From Lachnoclostridium sp. UBA1781 (GTDB lineage Bacteria > Bacillota > Clostridia > Lachnospirales > Lachnospiraceae): 7,548 nucleotides of DNA. The stretch lies in NCBI GenBank assembly GCA_002315495.1, contig DCGJ01000163.1:1-7548 (forward strand), given 5' to 3'. The notes beneath the pieces were generated by a model. It worked only from the letters and a program-made list of their open reading frames with translations. It was not told the DNA's origin and did not search any database. A program made the position numbers and the translations under genes. Below, piece by piece: positions 6,079-7,548 of this stretch (its first letter is position 1; each line of letters opens with the position of its first letter).

Positions 6079-6107
6079 TTGTAAAAACATCAACAATTTA
6101 GTAAAAT
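6079..6107 (+). promoter_or_regulatory. Promoter of the sipW-bsaA unit
   Basis: -35 TTGTAA (6079-6084, 4 of 6), a 17-nt spacer, and -10 TAAAAT (6102-6107, 5 of 6) give a start near 6114. It lies between the operon terminator and sipW in an A/T-rich stretch. An overlapping TTGATT (6074-6079) pairs less well with any -10. Confidence 0.6.
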
Positions 6108-6153
6108 ATAGCATATAAAATTGCGCTTACTATATGGCGGGAAAGGATATGAG

Positions 6154-6786
6154 ATGGAAGAGAAGACGAACATGATTACCAGGGTACTGGGCGTAATTCG
6201 TACCATTCTGATTTGTGCGCTGGCAATCGGTATTCTTGTGGCTGCAATCCTCTTTGCAATGAATAAGAGCCCACAGAAGTCGCTGTTTGGCTATCGTTAC
6301 TATACGGTGCTTACCCCATCCATGGAACCAACCTATAAAGTGGGCGATTTGGTATTTGTGAAATTGACTCATGCGGAGGACATATCGATTGGAGATGTGA
6401 TTACCTTTAACCCATCCAGTGAAACGGATGCTTATCTGACGCACCGAGTTACAACGAAGTACGAGAATTATCAGGGAAGTGGGGTTACCTGCTTTAAGAC
6501 TAAGGGCGATGCCAACAAGGATGAAGACGGATTCACGATTGACGAGGCCCGAGTTATCGGAAAAGTTGCATTTTCCATACCAAAGCTTGGATATATCATT
6601 CGATTTATCCAGTTAAGATGGTATTTTATTGTACCATTGGTGATTCTTCTGTTTGTTCTTTTCAAACTGCTTGATCTATATGCAGAATCTAAGAATGAAG
6701 AAGAAGCTGAGCATCAGTCATCGGAAGAGAAATGTGGTGAATCTGAAGTTCATTCAGAGGATACGGATGACAATCCGACCAAGTAA
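6154..6786 (+). CDS. sipW: SipW-type signal peptidase I
   Basis: 210 aa membrane serine protease of family S26B. The catalytic serine is Ser56 in TPSMEPT (54-60). The general base is His97 in YLTHRV, not lysine, which marks the ER-type/SipW class rather than ordinary bacterial SipS/LepB. A Gly-Asp motif (KGDANKDED, Asp119) completes the site. Helices at about 14-36 and 155-175 flank the outer catalytic domain. The C-terminal 35 residues are strongly acidic (Glu/Ser/Asp) and should lie in the cytoplasm. The start at 6154 has AAAGGA (6142-6146) 7 nt upstream; a TTG 33 nt earlier is in frame but has no good site. In Bacillus, SipW processes TasA and TapA of the biofilm matrix, and here the next gene encodes such a protein. 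Confidence 0.93.
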   Translation: MEEKTNMITRVLGVIRTILICALAIGILVAAILFAMNKSPQKSLFGYRYYTVLTPSMEPTYKVGDLVFVKLTHAEDISIGDVITFNPSSETDAYLTHRVTTKYENYQGSGVTCFKTKGDANKDEDGFTIDEARVIGKVAFSIPKLGYIIRFIQLRWYFIVPLVILLFVLFKLLDLYAESKNEEEAEHQSSEEKCGESEVHSEDTDDNPTK

Positions 6787-6806
6787 GGCGGAACATTAAT
6801 CCCGGA

Positions 6807-6853
6807 TGTCCAACGGGGAGAAGGCCATTAGCTACAGGTGGTTTTCAAGGACA
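6807..6853 (+). other. Putative structured element between sipW and the bsaA-like gene
   Basis: An outer stem TGTCC (6807-6811) with GGACA (6849-6853) encloses an inner 7-bp stem, 6821-6827 with 6839-6845 (two G.U), with an 11-nt loop and an asymmetric purine-rich internal loop. There is no T-run. It ends just ahead of the next ribosome binding site, AGGAGA (6865-6870). I recognise no riboswitch class; it may be a processing or stability element, or chance. Confidence 0.35.
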
Positions 6854-6876
6854 AATAAGCGTATAGGAGAAAAACT

Positions 6877-7548
6877 ATGAAGAAGACAAACAAAAGAAAG
6901 TTTGAGCGTCGCATTTTGGTTACTGCAATCATTCTTGCACTGTTAATCATTGCGGGCGGCACATTTGCATGGTTCACTTCCAAGGACGAGGTAACCAACA
7001 AGCTTTCTGCAGAGAACAAGTATAATGTTTCCATTACCGAAACATTTACGACACCATCCAGCTGGGTTCCGGGTCAGGAAGTTAACAAGGACGTTAATCT
7101 GATTAATACCGGGAATATTGATGCATTTGTTAAGTTGGCGCTTAGCAGCTCGATTACGATCACAAAGGCAGCAGGAGAGTCTCTCGATGATTTCGATGCC
7201 GAAACTGCAATTGAACTTAGTGCAGACGAGGTTGCTGCATTGATGGCCGGCGGAGATTTGGTGTATGCAATTGATGCGTTGGTTACAGACAGACTTCCAT
7301 CCACGGAATATACTCCAACGGGTAGTGGTTTGTATGTGTTTGAGAGAACACTTACGGACAATGCTGACAACAAGACCTATCAGTATGCCGGATTCTATTT
7401 TGATGACGACAAGTATTATTCCTTGTTCAGCATCGAAGCAACAAAAGATGACGATGGTGCACTTACCGGATTTGTTGCAGAGTATGCAACAACGACTACC
7501 GAGGATCCGGCAGACATGACACACACCTACGATGAAACAAATCATATG
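6877..7548 (+). CDS. BsaA/TasA-family SipW-dependent matrix protein, N-terminal part
   Basis: 224 codons are visible and the frame is still open at the window end, so the C-terminus is missing. AGGAGA (6865-6870) is 6 nt before the ATG. A basic N-terminus (Lys/Arg-rich, residues 2-12) is followed by a hydrophobic segment, about 13-29, and the motif GGTFAWFTSKDEVTN (27-41), typical of TasA/CalY-like proteins. SipW cleavage is expected near Ala31-Trp32. The exported part has the family's WVPGQEVNKDVNLINTG motif (63-79), an all-beta module, and is acidic with many Thr and Asp. Members form biofilm or surface fibres and need SipW for export, which fits the gene directly upstream, 90 nt away. The exact function here is unknown; it could be a surface protein rather than an amyloid-like matrix fibre. 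Confidence 0.88.
   Translation, partial: MKKTNKRKFERRILVTAIILALLIIAGGTFAWFTSKDEVTNKLSAENKYNVSITETFTTPSSWVPGQEVNKDVNLINTGNIDAFVKLALSSSITITKAAGESLDDFDAETAIELSADEVAALMAGGDLVYAIDALVTDRLPSTEYTPTGSGLYVFERTLTDNADNKTYQYAGFYFDDDKYYSLFSIEATKDDDGALTGFVAEYATTTTEDPADMTHTYDETNHM

Overview
The window looks like chromosome from a Gram-positive Clostridia, most likely a Lachnospiraceae-type gut or rumen bacterium. The grounds are moderate GC content, strong AGGAG-type ribosome binding sites, a lipoprotein ABC importer operon with short gene spacing, and a SipW/BsaA (TasA-like) biofilm-matrix pair. The taxon is inferred from gene style only.

Region 1 (1-120) is the tail of an upstream unit. It ends in a strong intrinsic terminator (86-115). 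Region 2 (about 167-425) is the most interesting part: a near-consensus promoter, then a 39-codon leader ORF (244-363) with its own Shine-Dalgarno site. Of its 39 residues, 9 are Met and 7 are Cys, including a Met-Cys-Cys-Cys-Met-Cys run. It is followed by a terminator (397-425). A 13-bp alternative helix can form between the leader ORF (306-318) and the 5' side of that terminator (396-408). This has the layout of a ribosome-mediated transcription attenuator sensing methionine and cysteine supply. I see no S-box or T-box.

Region 3 (522-5960) is a six-gene sulfur amino acid import operon. It encodes a lipoprotein with two different substrate-binding domains in tandem (a CjaA-like, probably cyst(e)ine-binding, family 3 domain fused to a MetQ/NlpA methionine-binding domain). 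Next come MetN (ATPase with NIL sensor domain) and MetI, then two HisM/GlnP-type permeases and a GlnQ-type ATPase. The operon therefore holds two complete transporter cores but only one, double-headed, binding protein. The two predicted ligands match the two amino acids that dominate the leader peptide, so leader and cargo support each other's assignment. The operon ends at a terminator with a GNRA tetraloop (6001-6038).

Region 4 (6079-7548) is a separate unit with its own promoter: a SipW-type (ER-type, Ser/His) signal peptidase, followed by the start of a BsaA/TasA-family exported protein that would be its substrate. That gene runs off the window. There is no sign of mobile elements, CRISPR, tRNA or rRNA.
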